The translations under genes and the position numbers were made by a program. Shown one piece after another: positions 8,044-16,388 of a DNA stretch of 39,548 nucleotides. The notes beneath the pieces are model-generated. The model was given only the letters and a program-made list of their open reading frames with translations, was not told where the DNA came from and ran no database searches. The stretch comes from Bacillota bacterium. Its GTDB lineage: Bacteria > Bacillota > Sulfobacillia > Sulfobacillales > Sulfobacillaceae. The stretch is from NCBI GenBank assembly GCA_021820965.1, contig JAKACZ010000044.1:1-39548 (forward strand), written 5' to 3'. How positions within the stretch are numbered: the stretch's first letter is position 1; the number at the start of each line of letters is the position of its first letter.

Positions 8044-8158
8044 GTCAGGTCCTCCTTTTTCGCTGGCTTCGCCTCTGAGTATGCGGGAATAGACTATAGC
8101 TGCCATGCGCCCGACGACGTATCTCCCAGTCATACTTTAGACTTATTCAGCTTCCATG

Positions 8159-8206
8159 GTTCAATGGTAAATTAACATCGTTTATATGTCAATTGATAAT
8201 GTTAAT
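8159..8206 (-). promoter_or_regulatory. Promoter with an inverted-repeat operator
   Basis: On the minus strand TTGACA (8190-8185) is followed 17 bases later by TACCAT (8167-8162). The -35 box matches perfectly, the -10 box only in part. The promoter is bracketed by an 8-bp inverted repeat, ATTAACAT (8171-8178) and ATGTTAAT (8199-8206), and the palindrome TCAATTGA sits at 8189-8196 between them. Such symmetry over a promoter is typical of a repressor operator. It would drive the small minus-strand ORF starting at 8043. AT content here is much higher than in the surroundings. Confidence 0.45.
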
Positions 8207-8884
8207 TCGTTTGATAAAAATAGCTCGACCAGACATGACACCAGGGGACTGAATCGTACAAGGGTGGCTTGAGACCGGTTAGTGCCCGTGTCGTTCCAAG
8301 AGGCTGCTGGCGCCGGCAGCCACTGATAAAGCCATCATGTGCGGTACCAACGTTTGGTCGATATCGGGATGGCCCGGGTCCGGTTCATGTGGGAATTTTA
8401 CCCAGATAACGCCCATGACCTTTCTAGAAGTGGCATGACAAACAGAAACAGGCCATCATCCAACGGCCTAGACATTTCGGTGGAGCGTGAGGCGATCGCA
8501 CGCTCAGCGATCAGGGCGATGTGCGGCCAATTGGGTTGACGCGGGGTTGAAAAGCAATGTCCGGCTCCTGAGATTGCCGCCACACATGGTAGAGCCGCGA
8601 GATGTCCAAAACTGTCTGTTCCATCAGCTACGCTGCCCCTCGCAACAGGAATCCGAGTCTTGTTTCACGGTAATCAATTCGAGCGACACCAGCGAACTCC
8701 TTTTTTCGATAAAATGTTTTTTGGGCTATTTGCAATCTATGGTTGGATGGTCTTCTGCTTCATCTCGACGGAGTTGGCCTGTTTTGTGCAAAACGTGGTG
8801 GATTGGGCCTTCGGAATAATCCTCTGTATTGTGTGCGAAATACGGTTGGAATGCCGCCTGGGTTTGAGGGGCCTCCATGCGCAT
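8207..8884. other. Gap without a supported gene
   Basis: About 680 bases with only short, unsupported frames on both strands. No ribosome site coupled to a sensible frame, RNA gene or terminator was seen. It ends at the left target duplication of the ISL3-like element. Confidence 0.4.
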
Positions 8885-9653
8885 ACTCTTGTTCACTTTT
8901 GGTGACGAAATGGTAGGCTGTCCTGACGCGATCCACTGGCGATCTTTCCCTGCTATCAGGCGCGTCCAGGGATGCCCGGCGAACCCGGGGTCGCCGCTTA
9001 TTGGTGAAGAATCCGAGCCCGGAGGAGAGGGAGCTTCGCCCGCCCATACATCATCCGCTTCAGCAGTTTGGTCCGCGTGTTGAAGCCTTCCACCGGCCCC
9101 TGGCTCCACTCCTGGGTCACGCCGGCAGCGACTGCATCCCAATCTTGGCGCAAAGTTGTCACGAAGGCGACGACCTATGGAATGTTGCTGGACTCCGCCA
9201 TATGGCACCACACTGCCAGTGCTTTTTCCCCACAGCGATGGGAGACCAGGGTATGGAAGTGCCGGGTGAGCGTCCACACTTGGCGATACGCCGGGTCGTC
9301 GGCCAACCGTTGACTAAGGACGGACGTCGCGCGCCGGGCCACGCTGCTCCCAGAAAATAGGCCCACTGGCACCCTGATACGGTGGCGCCCACCGCAACCG
9401 CTCACAAAAAATGTGTTGGGCGGGAACATCACAGCGAAACCGATGCACAATCAGTTGGATCTCGACGGCCACCGACCCGCACGGGATTTCTTGCAGTTTC
9501 CGCTGGTAGGTGCTGCAAATACGCGCACTCGACGTCCCACAACTGGGACAAGACGCCGTCCGGACGCCGAAGACGAGGGTCAGCCGGACCGGCGAGGTGT
9601 GACCATTTCCTAAAGTTCCTTCTGCACCAAAAGTGAACAAGAGCCATGCGCAT
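8877..9653. mobile_element. Internally deleted ISL3-family element with 8-bp target duplication
   Basis: The element spans 8885-9645 (761 bp) and is bounded by perfect 19-bp inverted repeats, CTCTTGTTCACTTTTGGTG at 8886-8904 and its complement at 9625-9643. Both sides are flanked by the direct repeat ATGCGCAT (8877-8884 and 9646-9653). An 8-bp duplication and GGCTCTT-type ends fit the ISL3 family. Full-length ISL3 elements are about twice this size. The transposase inside lacks its centre, so the element looks like a deletion derivative that inserted as, or later became, a non-autonomous copy. The intact ends could still be moved by a transposase supplied in trans. Confidence 0.85.
8998..9640 (-). 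pseudogene. ISL3 transposase remnant, N- and C-terminal parts only
   Basis: The first part (9640 to about 9380) has the ISL3 zinc-finger N-terminus: CPSCGTSSARICSTYQRKL...PCGSVAVEIQLIVHRFRC, then CERLRW. The second part (about 9380 to 8998) is in another frame and carries the C-terminal half: a helix region with AYRQVWTLTRHFHTLV, then TLRQDWDAVAAGVTQ and EWSQGPVEGFNTRTKLLKR, holding the last catalytic Glu of the DDE triad, ending RARILHQ-stop. An in-frame TAG at 9177-9175 interrupts it. Compared with a normal product of roughly 430 residues, the central core with the first two catalytic Asp residues is missing. The gene cannot make active transposase. Confidence 0.85.
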
Positions 9654-9915
9654 ACGGGCCGGTTAGTCCGCTATTCGCATCGTTAAGTACTGTATGGGCA
9701 AGGTGCTGTCGTCAGGCAATTACTGGAATCATTTGGGGTGTCAGTGGTACGATGGCCATAGCTCACACGAATACAACAGGGCAACAGGGCCTGAGTCGCT
9801 GCCGCGCAGTCGGGGGTAAAGGCCCACAAGATTTTCGCAGGGCGAATCCCGAGGTCTCCGTAGCGTTTCAGGTCATAGAACGCACAATGGACTCTGCTTG
9901 AGGAGTGACCACCCA

Positions 9916-10704
9916 ATGAAAATATCTATAGCGGCAGGACTCACGGCGGCGGTTTCGGCGGCTTTCATCGCTCCTAGCGCTGGCCGTTACACCGTGAATG
10001 TGGTGGCAACAAGGAAACCCGAGCTGGTGGCTCATCATCAGCCGCGTTCCAATCTGATACGACTCAAGACGGTGACTGTGGGCCCGGCGGACGCCACCAC
10101 GGCTGCGCAGCCTGCCGCCGTCGTTCGGCAGAGGCTCCAATTCACCTTATCCAATGGTCGAACGGTTCGACTGCGGAGCTCTAGCCTTAGGTGGTCGTGG
10201 GCGCTGGCGACTCACGCGATTGTGTTAAGCGACGTGCCACAGACGACGCCGGACACCTATGTGATTGCCGTTCTCGGGACGAAAGCTGGCGGGTGGGAGA
10301 TCACGAGCCTCGCCACGCCGACATCGGCCGCGACATCCGATAGCGCGGCGCTACGAGGACTCCACGTTCCGGACGGGCGATACACCGTGTTTGTCAATCC
10401 GTTGCCGCTGGGCGGTACGCACGGTGGACATCTGTGGTATCTGACGAATCCCCGCCGAGTCATTGTCATCGCCCGGTTTCCGCGAGCACCGTTCGCTGTG
10501 CCCGCGGCGGCACAGCATCGGGTAATTGACGGGGTGGAGACCTGGATCACAACGGAGCATCATGGGCACGCGAGCTTTCTCTTTGCCATCGAGGGCGACA
10601 CCGTGGTGGTCGATGGCGGCTCCATGACTCCCAAACAGGCCCGGGCATTGTTCCGGTCATTGCCATGGGGGTGGGCGGCTGTATTTCCCTTTCCCCAGTC
10701 ATGA
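9916..10704 (+). CDS. Exported protein of unknown function
   Basis: 262 residues from ATG 9916, preceded by GAGGAGTG (9901-9908) at good spacing; an in-frame TTG at 9898 lies before that site and is not used. The N-terminus MKISIAAGLTAAVSAAFIAP is a Sec-type signal peptide, with cleavage probable after about residue 22-24. The mature part is beta-rich with no cysteines or catalytic motif. The end, ASFLFAIEGDTVVVDGGSMTPKQARALFRSL, resembles the conserved tail of DUF4367-like extracytoplasmic proteins, but that link is weak. It stands alone between the ISL3 relic and the next small gene. Likely located on the outer face of the cell or secreted. Confidence 0.65.
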   Translation: MKISIAAGLTAAVSAAFIAPSAGRYTVNVVATRKPELVAHHQPRSNLIRLKTVTVGPADATTAAQPAAVVRQRLQFTLSNGRTVRLRSSSLRWSWALATHAIVLSDVPQTTPDTYVIAVLGTKAGGWEITSLATPTSAATSDSAALRGLHVPDGRYTVFVNPLPLGGTHGGHLWYLTNPRRVIVIARFPRAPFAVPAAAQHRVIDGVETWITTEHHGHASFLFAIEGDTVVVDGGSMTPKQARALFRSLPWGWAAVFPFPQS

Positions 10705-10850
10705 GGTACAGGTCCATGAGCCCTCGGCGGGTTGACTTGTGGATGTCAGGGTCCAGCAACACCGACCGTCATGGAGTTAATCAGGTAGAGTTTGGGGGCG
10801 AGTCGGCCGCAAGTCGAAGGCCCTTGCGGGGCCGACAGGAGGAATGGATC

Positions 10851-11186
10851 GTGGATTGTCACTGGCAACCGCCCGGCTGGCTTAGGCAACTGGTCGACGT
10901 CATGACGGCGTTTGAAATTGACCCCGAAGGCGGACCTGGCGGTGAGATATTAGGCCGTGATGGTCTGGTATGGACCAAACTGCCCGTGATGAAGCGGACG
11001 CTCCGGGACCACATGCCCGGCACCATTGGGTGTCATCGCGTGGGGCCGGAATCGGTGGTGGTCTGGTGGGAATTGGACCAGCCTGCGGCCGCGTGGACGC
11101 TGATTTGCCGCGAGCCGCCGGCGGAGGTGCAGGCCGAGATGGCCGAGGCGCGGGCCGCAGGTGGGGAACGTTGGCAGAGACCATGA
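10851..11186 (+). CDS. Small cytosolic protein, unknown function
   Basis: 111 residues from GTG 10851, eight bases after AGGAGG. The start at 10665 of the longer frame lies inside the preceding gene and is rejected. The protein is Trp-rich (CHWQPPGWLRQLVDVM, VVVWWELDQPAAAWTLICRE) with an acidic-basic C-terminal helix (AEVQAEMAEARAAGGERW). No membrane segment or known domain is visible. It is followed at 11239 by the first copy of the dispersed GC-rich palindrome and then by the MFS exporter. Probably a real gene because of its ribosome site and protein-like composition; no role can be inferred. Confidence 0.6.
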   Translation: MDCHWQPPGWLRQLVDVMTAFEIDPEGGPGGEILGRDGLVWTKLPVMKRTLRDHMPGTIGCHRVGPESVVVWWELDQPAAAWTLICREPPAEVQAEMAEARAAGGERWQRP

Positions 11187-11238
11187 ACATTTTGGAGTAG
11201 CCTCCCAACAGGTCCACGGACATCCTTACGGCGCACTT

Positions 11239-11267
11239 GGGGGCGTAAGTGCATCAACGCTTACGCT
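11239..11267 (+). repeat. Dispersed palindromic repeat, copy 1
   Basis: GGGGGCGTAAG, then TGCATCAACG, then CTTACGC; the 7-bp arms GCGTAAG and CTTACGC form a perfect hairpin. This is the best-folding of four related copies, the others being at 12694, 14490 and 16475. It lies between two genes, about 75 bases before the MFS start. Confidence 0.65.
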
Positions 11268-11342
11268 TCTGACACATCTCCGGAGGTAGCCAGACCCCAG
11301 CGTAAGTCCAAAGACGTCTAGCCTCTGATATCGGGGACCGTT

Positions 11343-12632
11343 ATGATCGTCCGAAACACCGCCATGCGACTCGTCGGAACTTTTTGCGGAGGTGAGGTTA
11401 CGCACCGCTATCGACGACTGCTTCGGAATCGGTTCTTCGTCATCTATTGGGGTGGGTCGACGTTTGTGTTGTTGGCCTTGCAGTTCGTCTCCATTGCCTT
11501 GGCCTGGTTCGTCCTGAAGACGACCGGGTCATCGGTCCGTGTAGCCCTCATCTTGGCGGTAATTCCGATCGCCCGGATGGCCACAAGTCCCTTCATCGGT
11601 CGATGGATGGACCGATACCCCCGCCGCCGCCTCATGGTCGTGGACAATGTGAGTCAGGCGGTACTATATGGGTCCATCCCGGCGATGATCTGGGTGCATG
11701 TGCTGACGTTCCCCATTTTGGTGGGCGTGGTGACCGTCGCCGCGGCTTTGTCGCCGTTGTCCATGATCGGGCGGGGCGTCCTGTTGCCCAATCTTGTCGA
11801 CGGGGACGATCTCGAAGCGGCGAACGGCCTGTCGCAACTGCGCAGCGGTCTCGTCACGTTGTTGGGACCGGCGGTCGGGGGCGTCTTGGTGGCGTCCGTG
11901 GGGGCACCGCTGACCTTGCTCGTGACGGCCGTCTGCTACGCGGCCTATGGGCTGTCCTTGATGGCCATTCCGGCCGTCCGCTACCGGGCGCCCGACACTC
12001 CCGACACGCCGGACGCCGCGGAATCTCGCCCCAGCGCTTGGCGATTCTTACGGAACAGCCCGGTGCTGCTCATCATTGGCTTGGTGACGCTGTTTTTCAA
12101 TCTCACGTACGGCCCGCTGGAACCGGCCCTACCCGTGATGGTGGATCGGGTCTATCATGCCGGGGCGGGCACGCTCGGCCTCATCTGGAGTAGTTTTGCC
12201 GTGGGTTCCCTCGTGGGCACGCTATTATGGAGTCGCTTTCGACCCTCATGGGGGTTGCGATGGTTTTTGGCCGGTGTCATCCTCGGGTGGGGGCTCTTCA
12301 GTGGGTTGGCCGGGTTGACGACGCATCCCTGGCAGGCGATGGTCACGTTATTCTGCGGGGGCCTGGTGTACTCCCCATACAATATTGTGGCGGCGACATG
12401 GCAACAGCGACTCATCCCCGACCCTCTGCGCGGGAGCGTGTTTGGCCTATTTCAGTCGGTGACAAGTTCTGGACTCCCTATCGGTCAACTCATCGGAGGA
12501 CTCCTGGTCAGTGCCGTGGGCGCCGGGGCGACTATGACTATCGGAGGGGCCGCCACCGTGCTAGTCGGCCTGATCGTCGTCTCGCTTCGCGCACCCTGGC
12601 GTCGGGTGCCTGGCGCATCCGTGTCTCAATAG
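11343..12632 (+). CDS. MFS exporter (MFS_3/EntS-like)
   Basis: 429 residues with 12 likely membrane helices and the major facilitator motif A between helices 2 and 3 as GRWMDRYPRRRLMVVDN. The overall pattern, including LPNLVDGDDLEAANGLSQLRSGLVTLLGP after helix 4-5 and WQQRLIPDPLRGSVFGLFQ between helices 10 and 11, is that of the EntS/macrolide-efflux group, drug or siderophore exporters driven by the proton gradient. The start is uncertain: ATG 11343 has no strong ribosome site and ATG 11364 (MRLVGTF) is also in frame. It has no adjacent regulator and is flanked by copies of the palindromic repeat on both sides. The substrate cannot be read from sequence. Confidence 0.85.
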   Translation: MIVRNTAMRLVGTFCGGEVTHRYRRLLRNRFFVIYWGGSTFVLLALQFVSIALAWFVLKTTGSSVRVALILAVIPIARMATSPFIGRWMDRYPRRRLMVVDNVSQAVLYGSIPAMIWVHVLTFPILVGVVTVAAALSPLSMIGRGVLLPNLVDGDDLEAANGLSQLRSGLVTLLGPAVGGVLVASVGAPLTLLVTAVCYAAYGLSLMAIPAVRYRAPDTPDTPDAAESRPSAWRFLRNSPVLLIIGLVTLFFNLTYGPLEPALPVMVDRVYHAGAGTLGLIWSSFAVGSLVGTLLWSRFRPSWGLRWFLAGVILGWGLFSGLAGLTTHPWQAMVTLFCGGLVYSPYNIVAATWQQRLIPDPLRGSVFGLFQSVTSSGLPIGQLIGGLLVSAVGAGATMTIGGAATVLVGLIVVSLRAPWRRVPGASVSQ

Positions 12633-12693
12633 CACAGCGTTCTCCCGTGTTGTTGCTCAATACAATAGTCAAGCTTGCAGATAAGGTGCTAAT

Positions 12694-12718
12694 GGGGGCG
12701 TAAACGCATCAACGTTAC
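12694..12718 (+). repeat. Dispersed palindromic repeat, copy 2
   Basis: GGGGGCGTAAACGCATCAACG without the last G, followed by TTACAG; GTAA and TTAC pair across it. It shares the GGGGGCGTAA and GCATCAACG blocks with copy 1. It lies between the MFS gene and the RelBE-like pair. Confidence 0.6.
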
Positions 12719-12817
12719 AGGGAGGGGGTAGACTGCCGCCGTGATGTCGAACGACTCGGATGGACACCGACGACTAGATCTTGCGATAATGAAATTGATA
12801 AGAAGGGAGCGGTAGCC

Positions 12818-13024
12818 ATGAGCTCGAAGGACGAATTGCGACGCTTAATTGACCACATGGACGACCGGTGGGTCGATGATGTGGTGGATTATGTCCGATG
12901 GCTCCAGCAAGACACGGACACGCTAACGCCCGACGAGTGGCAACGGGTCCAACACGGTGAGCGGCAGATTGCCCAGGGCGATCGTGTCAACCTCAAGGAT
13001 TGGCGCCGCCAACACGATGTATGA
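12818..13024 (+). CDS. RelB-like antitoxin of a type II pair
   Basis: 68 residues from ATG 12818 behind GAAGGGAG. The product is a small acidic, helical protein (MSSKDELRRLIDHMDDRWVD at the start, DYVRWLQQ and NLKDWRRQHDV later). It fits the size and position of antitoxins paired with RelE/ParE-type toxins; the family itself is less clear than the partner. The stop codon at 13022 overlaps the toxin start by eight bases, so the two are translationally coupled. It would bind and inactivate the toxin and, with it, repress the promoter upstream. Confidence 0.7.
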   Translation: MSSKDELRRLIDHMDDRWVDDVVDYVRWLQQDTDTLTPDEWQRVQHGERQIAQGDRVNLKDWRRQHDV

Positions 13025-13277
13025 AATCATCCTCTCGCGGCAAGCGGCACGGTATTTGGAACGTCTGGATCGGACTGCCCAGCAACGAATTATCGACCGT
13101 TTAGAACAACTGGCCAAAAATCCCCGTGATCTGTTCACAAAACCCCTCACGAATGCCGAAGGCCTGCGATCGAGCCGGGTGGGCACGTGGCGTATCGTCT
13201 ATCGCATCGATGAGCCACTGCATGAGGTTCAGGTCAGCGACATTGCCCCACGCGGCGAGGTCTACCGTCGGCTTTAG
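13017..13277 (+). CDS. RelE/ParE-superfamily toxin
   Basis: 86 residues from ATG 13017. MYEIILSRQAARYLERLDRT, the helix pair QQRIIDRLEQLAKNP, then TKPLTNAEGLRSSRVGTWRIVYRI and the closing beta strands VQVSDIAPRGEVYRRL are the standard RelE fold; R in LRSSRVGTWRIVY and the final YRRL are the usual basic residues for binding mRNA at the ribosome. The gene is complete with no frame damage, unlike the Phd/VapC pair at 3802-4464. RelE toxins cut mRNA during translation; ParE relatives poison gyrase, and sequence alone leaves both open, with RelE favoured. Confidence 0.85.
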   Translation: MYEIILSRQAARYLERLDRTAQQRIIDRLEQLAKNPRDLFTKPLTNAEGLRSSRVGTWRIVYRIDEPLHEVQVSDIAPRGEVYRRL

Positions 13278-13480
13278 CCCGAAGAAGCTTCGATCCCCTT
13301 TCTATTCCTTCAGGTTGCTAATCATGCACTCTTGGGGGCGAATGTGCCGCATGACATCATGAGGAAAATCTTGAATAGAGGTATGATTGCTCCAATTGGG
13401 GTGCATGGCGGCGGACCATAGATTAGGCGACATGTAAGCGGTGTCTGCCGGAATTCAAGTCGCGTCTTCGGGGGTGCGAG

Positions 13481-14440
13481 ATGGTGGATTGGGTATTGGA
13501 TGCCGGGGAAGTCGAATGGATGACAGAACGTCTGGCAAACTTTTGGGATCGACGGTTGGCTGCGATCGCACCCGCCGGGTTCCGCGTGTATGGACGGCTC
13601 CTCCATCCCGCCCAGGCGAAAGACGGCGCATGGGTGCGATGGGCCGATGTGGCGACCCACAATGGCGTGGCGATGTTGGCGACCAGCGACTTCAGTCATA
13701 TTGCCATGCCGCAGAGCGTTCTGCGCGATGGTGAAGCGTGGGCCGGAAACCCTCCGGAAATTGGCAGGCTAAACTCCGACCAAGCGGAGCATTTGGTTGA
13801 GGTGTTGAGGTCGTATACCACGACGCCCCATGCGGTCTCGTTTGCACTATGGGACGGACTGGGATGGGATCATGCCACGCTGTACAGACCCGGACATCCG
13901 CCAGCACCGGCCCCCGACCCCATTCCCTCGTCGGTTCGCAACGGCCCCCGCATGCGGATTCCGGGTCGAGACTACATTGTCTACCGTGGCAGCATCGAGG
14001 AGGCCTTGATGTGGATGCCGAGCCAACACCAAACGCCACACTATTGGTGGCCCAAGGATCATGCTTGGGCTGTCGCGGGGGATGTCGATCTGCCGTGGAG
14101 CATCGTGGCGGGGGGGAGCGACCTCATTGGGCGATTGGTGCATGATACCGTGCTGGAAGTGGTACCCATTACGGCAAGCGATACCCTCGATTCCCAGCCC
14201 GCCTGGTTGACCGCAGCCATCGAACGGGCCGTCCAGGATCTGATCCACCATCGCCTAACGGTTATTGATACACCACGGGGTGTGGTCTCGTTCCGCATTT
14301 CCGACAGTGGCGTCTGGTTAGAGTCGGGCCGCGGATCAAGGATCCGTCTGCATCCGGAGAGGGGCGCGCGACGAACCCTGGAAGATCAGCTGTTGGCCCA
14401 TCTTTCGGCGGCCTTGCTGAGTGAACTAAGGCTATATTAG
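13481..14440 (+). CDS. Hypothetical protein with a WWP...DxxW-type core
   Basis: 319 residues starting MVDWVLDAGEVEWMTERLAN. Soluble, with no signal peptide. It contains DYIVYRGSIEEALMWM followed by TPHYWWPKDHAWAVAGDVDL and WSIVAGGSDLIGRLVHD. A similar order, 'Y-x-x-x-R-G...WWP-x-D-x-A-W-x-V...D...GG...L', occurs in a group of uncharacterised actinobacterial and Firmicutes proteins that I recall only as hypothetical. The ATG 13481 start has a GGGGGTG upstream, a poor ribosome site. It follows the RelBE-like pair and is convergent with the second MFS gene. The conserved Trp/Asp core suggests a single folded domain; no function is claimed. Confidence 0.65.
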   Translation: MVDWVLDAGEVEWMTERLANFWDRRLAAIAPAGFRVYGRLLHPAQAKDGAWVRWADVATHNGVAMLATSDFSHIAMPQSVLRDGEAWAGNPPEIGRLNSDQAEHLVEVLRSYTTTPHAVSFALWDGLGWDHATLYRPGHPPAPAPDPIPSSVRNGPRMRIPGRDYIVYRGSIEEALMWMPSQHQTPHYWWPKDHAWAVAGDVDLPWSIVAGGSDLIGRLVHDTVLEVVPITASDTLDSQPAWLTAAIERAVQDLIHHRLTVIDTPRGVVSFRISDSGVWLESGRGSRIRLHPERGARRTLEDQLLAHLSAALLSELRLY

Positions 14441-14489
14441 GACAGCTCAGAGGGAACCAATAGTTAACTGCCCAAATTCATCTGCATAA

Positions 14490-14516
14490 GGGGGCGATAA
14501 CGCATTAGCGCGATGG
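14490..14516 (+). repeat. Dispersed palindromic repeat, copy 3
   Basis: GGGGGCGATAACGCATTAGCG; this copy keeps the GGGGGCG head and the CGCAT-A-RCG core with changes in the outer arms. It lies in the convergent gap between the hypothetical gene and the second MFS gene. Confidence 0.5.
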
Positions 14517-14551
14517 GCGTTTGGGCCGTCCAGTTATCCGGCTCTTCGTGG

Positions 14552-15919
14552 CTATGACGCATGGTCCCGTCTCTTCGGCGATGCGTAAGACCATCGGAGG
14601 CCCCCGATAGCCAGGAGAAGTGTCATTGCACCGTACACCCAACTCCGACGGATCCCCGTCCATGAGGCCACATGCTCCACCGGCGCCCCGTGCGTCAGGA
14701 GCGCGCCCACCACCGACGCATCAATGGCCGTTCCCAGGTTGATCGCCATCCGCTGAACCGCGCCCAGGAGGCCGTAGACCTCGGGCCCGGTCAAATCCAG
14801 CAGTCCGGTCAGATTGGCGGGAAAGAACACGGCGGCGCCGATTCCGTACGATGCCAGACTGAGGATCACCAGGAGTGGGGAACGGGTGGCGACCGTGGCC
14901 GCAAGCACAGTGAAGGCTGCCGCCATGAGTCCCAGTCCGGTCAGCATGAGGCGTGTCGCCGAGTAGCGCGTGAGCAGTCGGCTCGCCGGACGGGAGAACA
15001 CCACGAGCATCGCGGGAGCCGACACATTGAGCAGACCGATTTGCCACGGCGTCCCTTGGCCCCAGAGATGCAGCAGATACGGCGGTACCATGAATCCCAC
15101 GGCGGTGGCCCCACCCACCACCACCATCGCGCCCATCGATGTCCAAAAGGCGCGCACGGTCCAGAGGCTCCGCGGGACCACGGGCGCGCGGGCGACGCGC
15201 TCGAACCCCACGGTCGCCACGAAGGCCAGGCCAGCCCCCACGCCACACAGCAGGCGGATGCTCGCGCCGGGGGTGGTGAGTGCCAGTAACCCCAACCCGA
15301 CCGTCACTAACACGCCGCTGTTCCCGATGAGGTCCAGCCGCTCCCCCGTATGGCGGGGCGTCCGTCCCGCAGCCTGTCGGCGGAGGAGGACCATGAGGGC
15401 CAGAGTGACCGGCAGATTTATCCAGAACAGGATACGCCACGAGGTCCACGTGAGCAGCACACCGCCGAGGGTCGGACCGATGACCGGTCCCAGTCCTTGC
15501 CACATGGCCAGCGTGCCGGTGGCCACGCGGCGCAGGGATGCTGGGAGGTCGACTGTGGCGAGGGCAATCGCCGTGCCTTGAATCATCGCGCTGGCTAAGC
15601 CTTGCGCGGCTCGGGCCGCAATCAGCGCGCTCAGGGTGGGGGCGGCTCCGCAGGCGCTAGAGGTGACGGCAAAGCCGATCAAGCCCCACCCAAAAATGCG
15701 GGCCGGTCCCCATCGGTCGGCGAGACGGCCCCACACGAGCACTGTCGCGGCCAACACCACGGTGTAAGCGGACACCGCCCACGCTATCGTGGCTGCGGTC
15801 GTATGCCATGCCGTCTGCAGACTCGGCAACGCGACATTGATGATACCGGTGTCCAAGGTGGCTAAAAAGAGACCCAGGCCCGCCACCCACACGATGCGGG
15901 GAGTGTGTGTCGTCGTCAT
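14552..15919 (-). CDS. MFS drug exporter, DHA2 (14-helix) type
   Basis: 455 residues from ATG 15919 (MTTTHTPRIVWVAGLGLFLATLD). ATLDTGIINVALPSLQ in helix 1 is the DHA2 family motif, WGRLADRWGPARIFGWG is motif A, and GLGPVIGPTLGGVLLTWTSWRILFWINLP is the family's motif C and following loop. Proton-driven multidrug efflux is the expected role. The longer frame up to 16129 runs across the divergent ArsR gene and is rejected. There is no Shine-Dalgarno sequence before 15919; TATCAT lies six bases upstream, so the message may be leaderless. It is divergent from an ArsR-type regulator with starts 40 bases apart, suggesting that regulator controls it. Confidence 0.87.
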   Translation of the reverse strand: MTTTHTPRIVWVAGLGLFLATLDTGIINVALPSLQTAWHTTAATIAWAVSAYTVVLAATVLVWGRLADRWGPARIFGWGLIGFAVTSSACGAAPTLSALIAARAAQGLASAMIQGTAIALATVDLPASLRRVATGTLAMWQGLGPVIGPTLGGVLLTWTSWRILFWINLPVTLALMVLLRRQAAGRTPRHTGERLDLIGNSGVLVTVGLGLLALTTPGASIRLLCGVGAGLAFVATVGFERVARAPVVPRSLWTVRAFWTSMGAMVVVGGATAVGFMVPPYLLHLWGQGTPWQIGLLNVSAPAMLVVFSRPASRLLTRYSATRLMLTGLGLMAAAFTVLAATVATRSPLLVILSLASYGIGAAVFFPANLTGLLDLTGPEVYGLLGAVQRMAINLGTAIDASVVGALLTHGAPVEHVASWTGIRRSWVYGAMTLLLAIGGLRWSYASPKRRDHAS

Positions 15920-15959
15920 AGTATGATGATAGACGCCGAATATTTTGAGTGCCATCGAA

Positions 15960-16388
15960 ATGACCTCAGGAAGTGTGGTCCCGATCGAGATCGACGAGGC
16001 GTTGGTGCGCGCGGGCGCGCTGCTGGGCGATCGTCGGCGCCTACACATGCTCATCACGCTCGCCAGCGGACAAGCCTGGCCGGCGGGCGAGTTGGCCCGC
16101 CAGGCCGGCATTCCCCCGGCCACGGCCACCCATCATTTAGAGCAGCTCGTCGCGGGCGGTTTGCTGCAGGTGATGCCCCAGGGCCGCCACCTGTACTACC
16201 GTCTGGCGTCTCCCGCGGTGGCGGATCTGCTGGAACGCTTGGCCGTCGTGGCGGGGCCCGCCCCGACCCGCTCGTTGCCGGGATCGCATCAACGCGACGC
16301 CCTGCGGTACGGACGGACCCGCTATGCGCACCTGGCGGGACGACTGGGCGTGGCCTGGTGCTTGGTGAAAAGGAATTGCCCAAACTAG
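15960..16388 (+). CDS. ArsR-family regulator, apparently shortened at the C-terminus
   Basis: About 142 residues from ATG 15960 (TTG 15945 is in frame too). A winged helix fills residues 15-95: VRAGALLGDRRRLHMLITLA, then PAGELARQAGIPPATATHHLEQLVAGGLLQ as recognition helix, then wing GRHLYYRLASPAVADLLERL. After this comes LRYGRTRYAHLAGRLGVAW, which in longer relatives (about 220 residues) begins the conserved 'R-x-C-Y-x-H-L-A-G-x-L-G' half; here it breaks off into CLVKRNCPN and stops, and the Cys of RxCYxH is Arg. The gene therefore looks truncated at its 3' end. No metal-binding Cys pair (CVC) is present. It likely represses the divergent DHA2 exporter. Confidence 0.8.
   Translation: MTSGSVVPIEIDEALVRAGALLGDRRRLHMLITLASGQAWPAGELARQAGIPPATATHHLEQLVAGGLLQVMPQGRHLYYRLASPAVADLLERLAVVAGPAPTRSLPGSHQRDALRYGRTRYAHLAGRLGVAWCLVKRNCPN

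Noticed and set aside
11447..12193. 248-codon frame within the first MFS gene
   Set aside because: Same-strand shadow frame rich in Arg and Gly; the MFS frame is clearly the coding one.
13331..13360. Fifth copy of the palindromic repeat
   Set aside because: Shares only the GGGGGCG head and scattered bases; too weak to count.
14672..15581. Long plus-strand frames opposite the DHA2 exporter
   Set aside because: Arg/His/Pro-rich shadow of a high-GC membrane gene; no ribosome site or domain.
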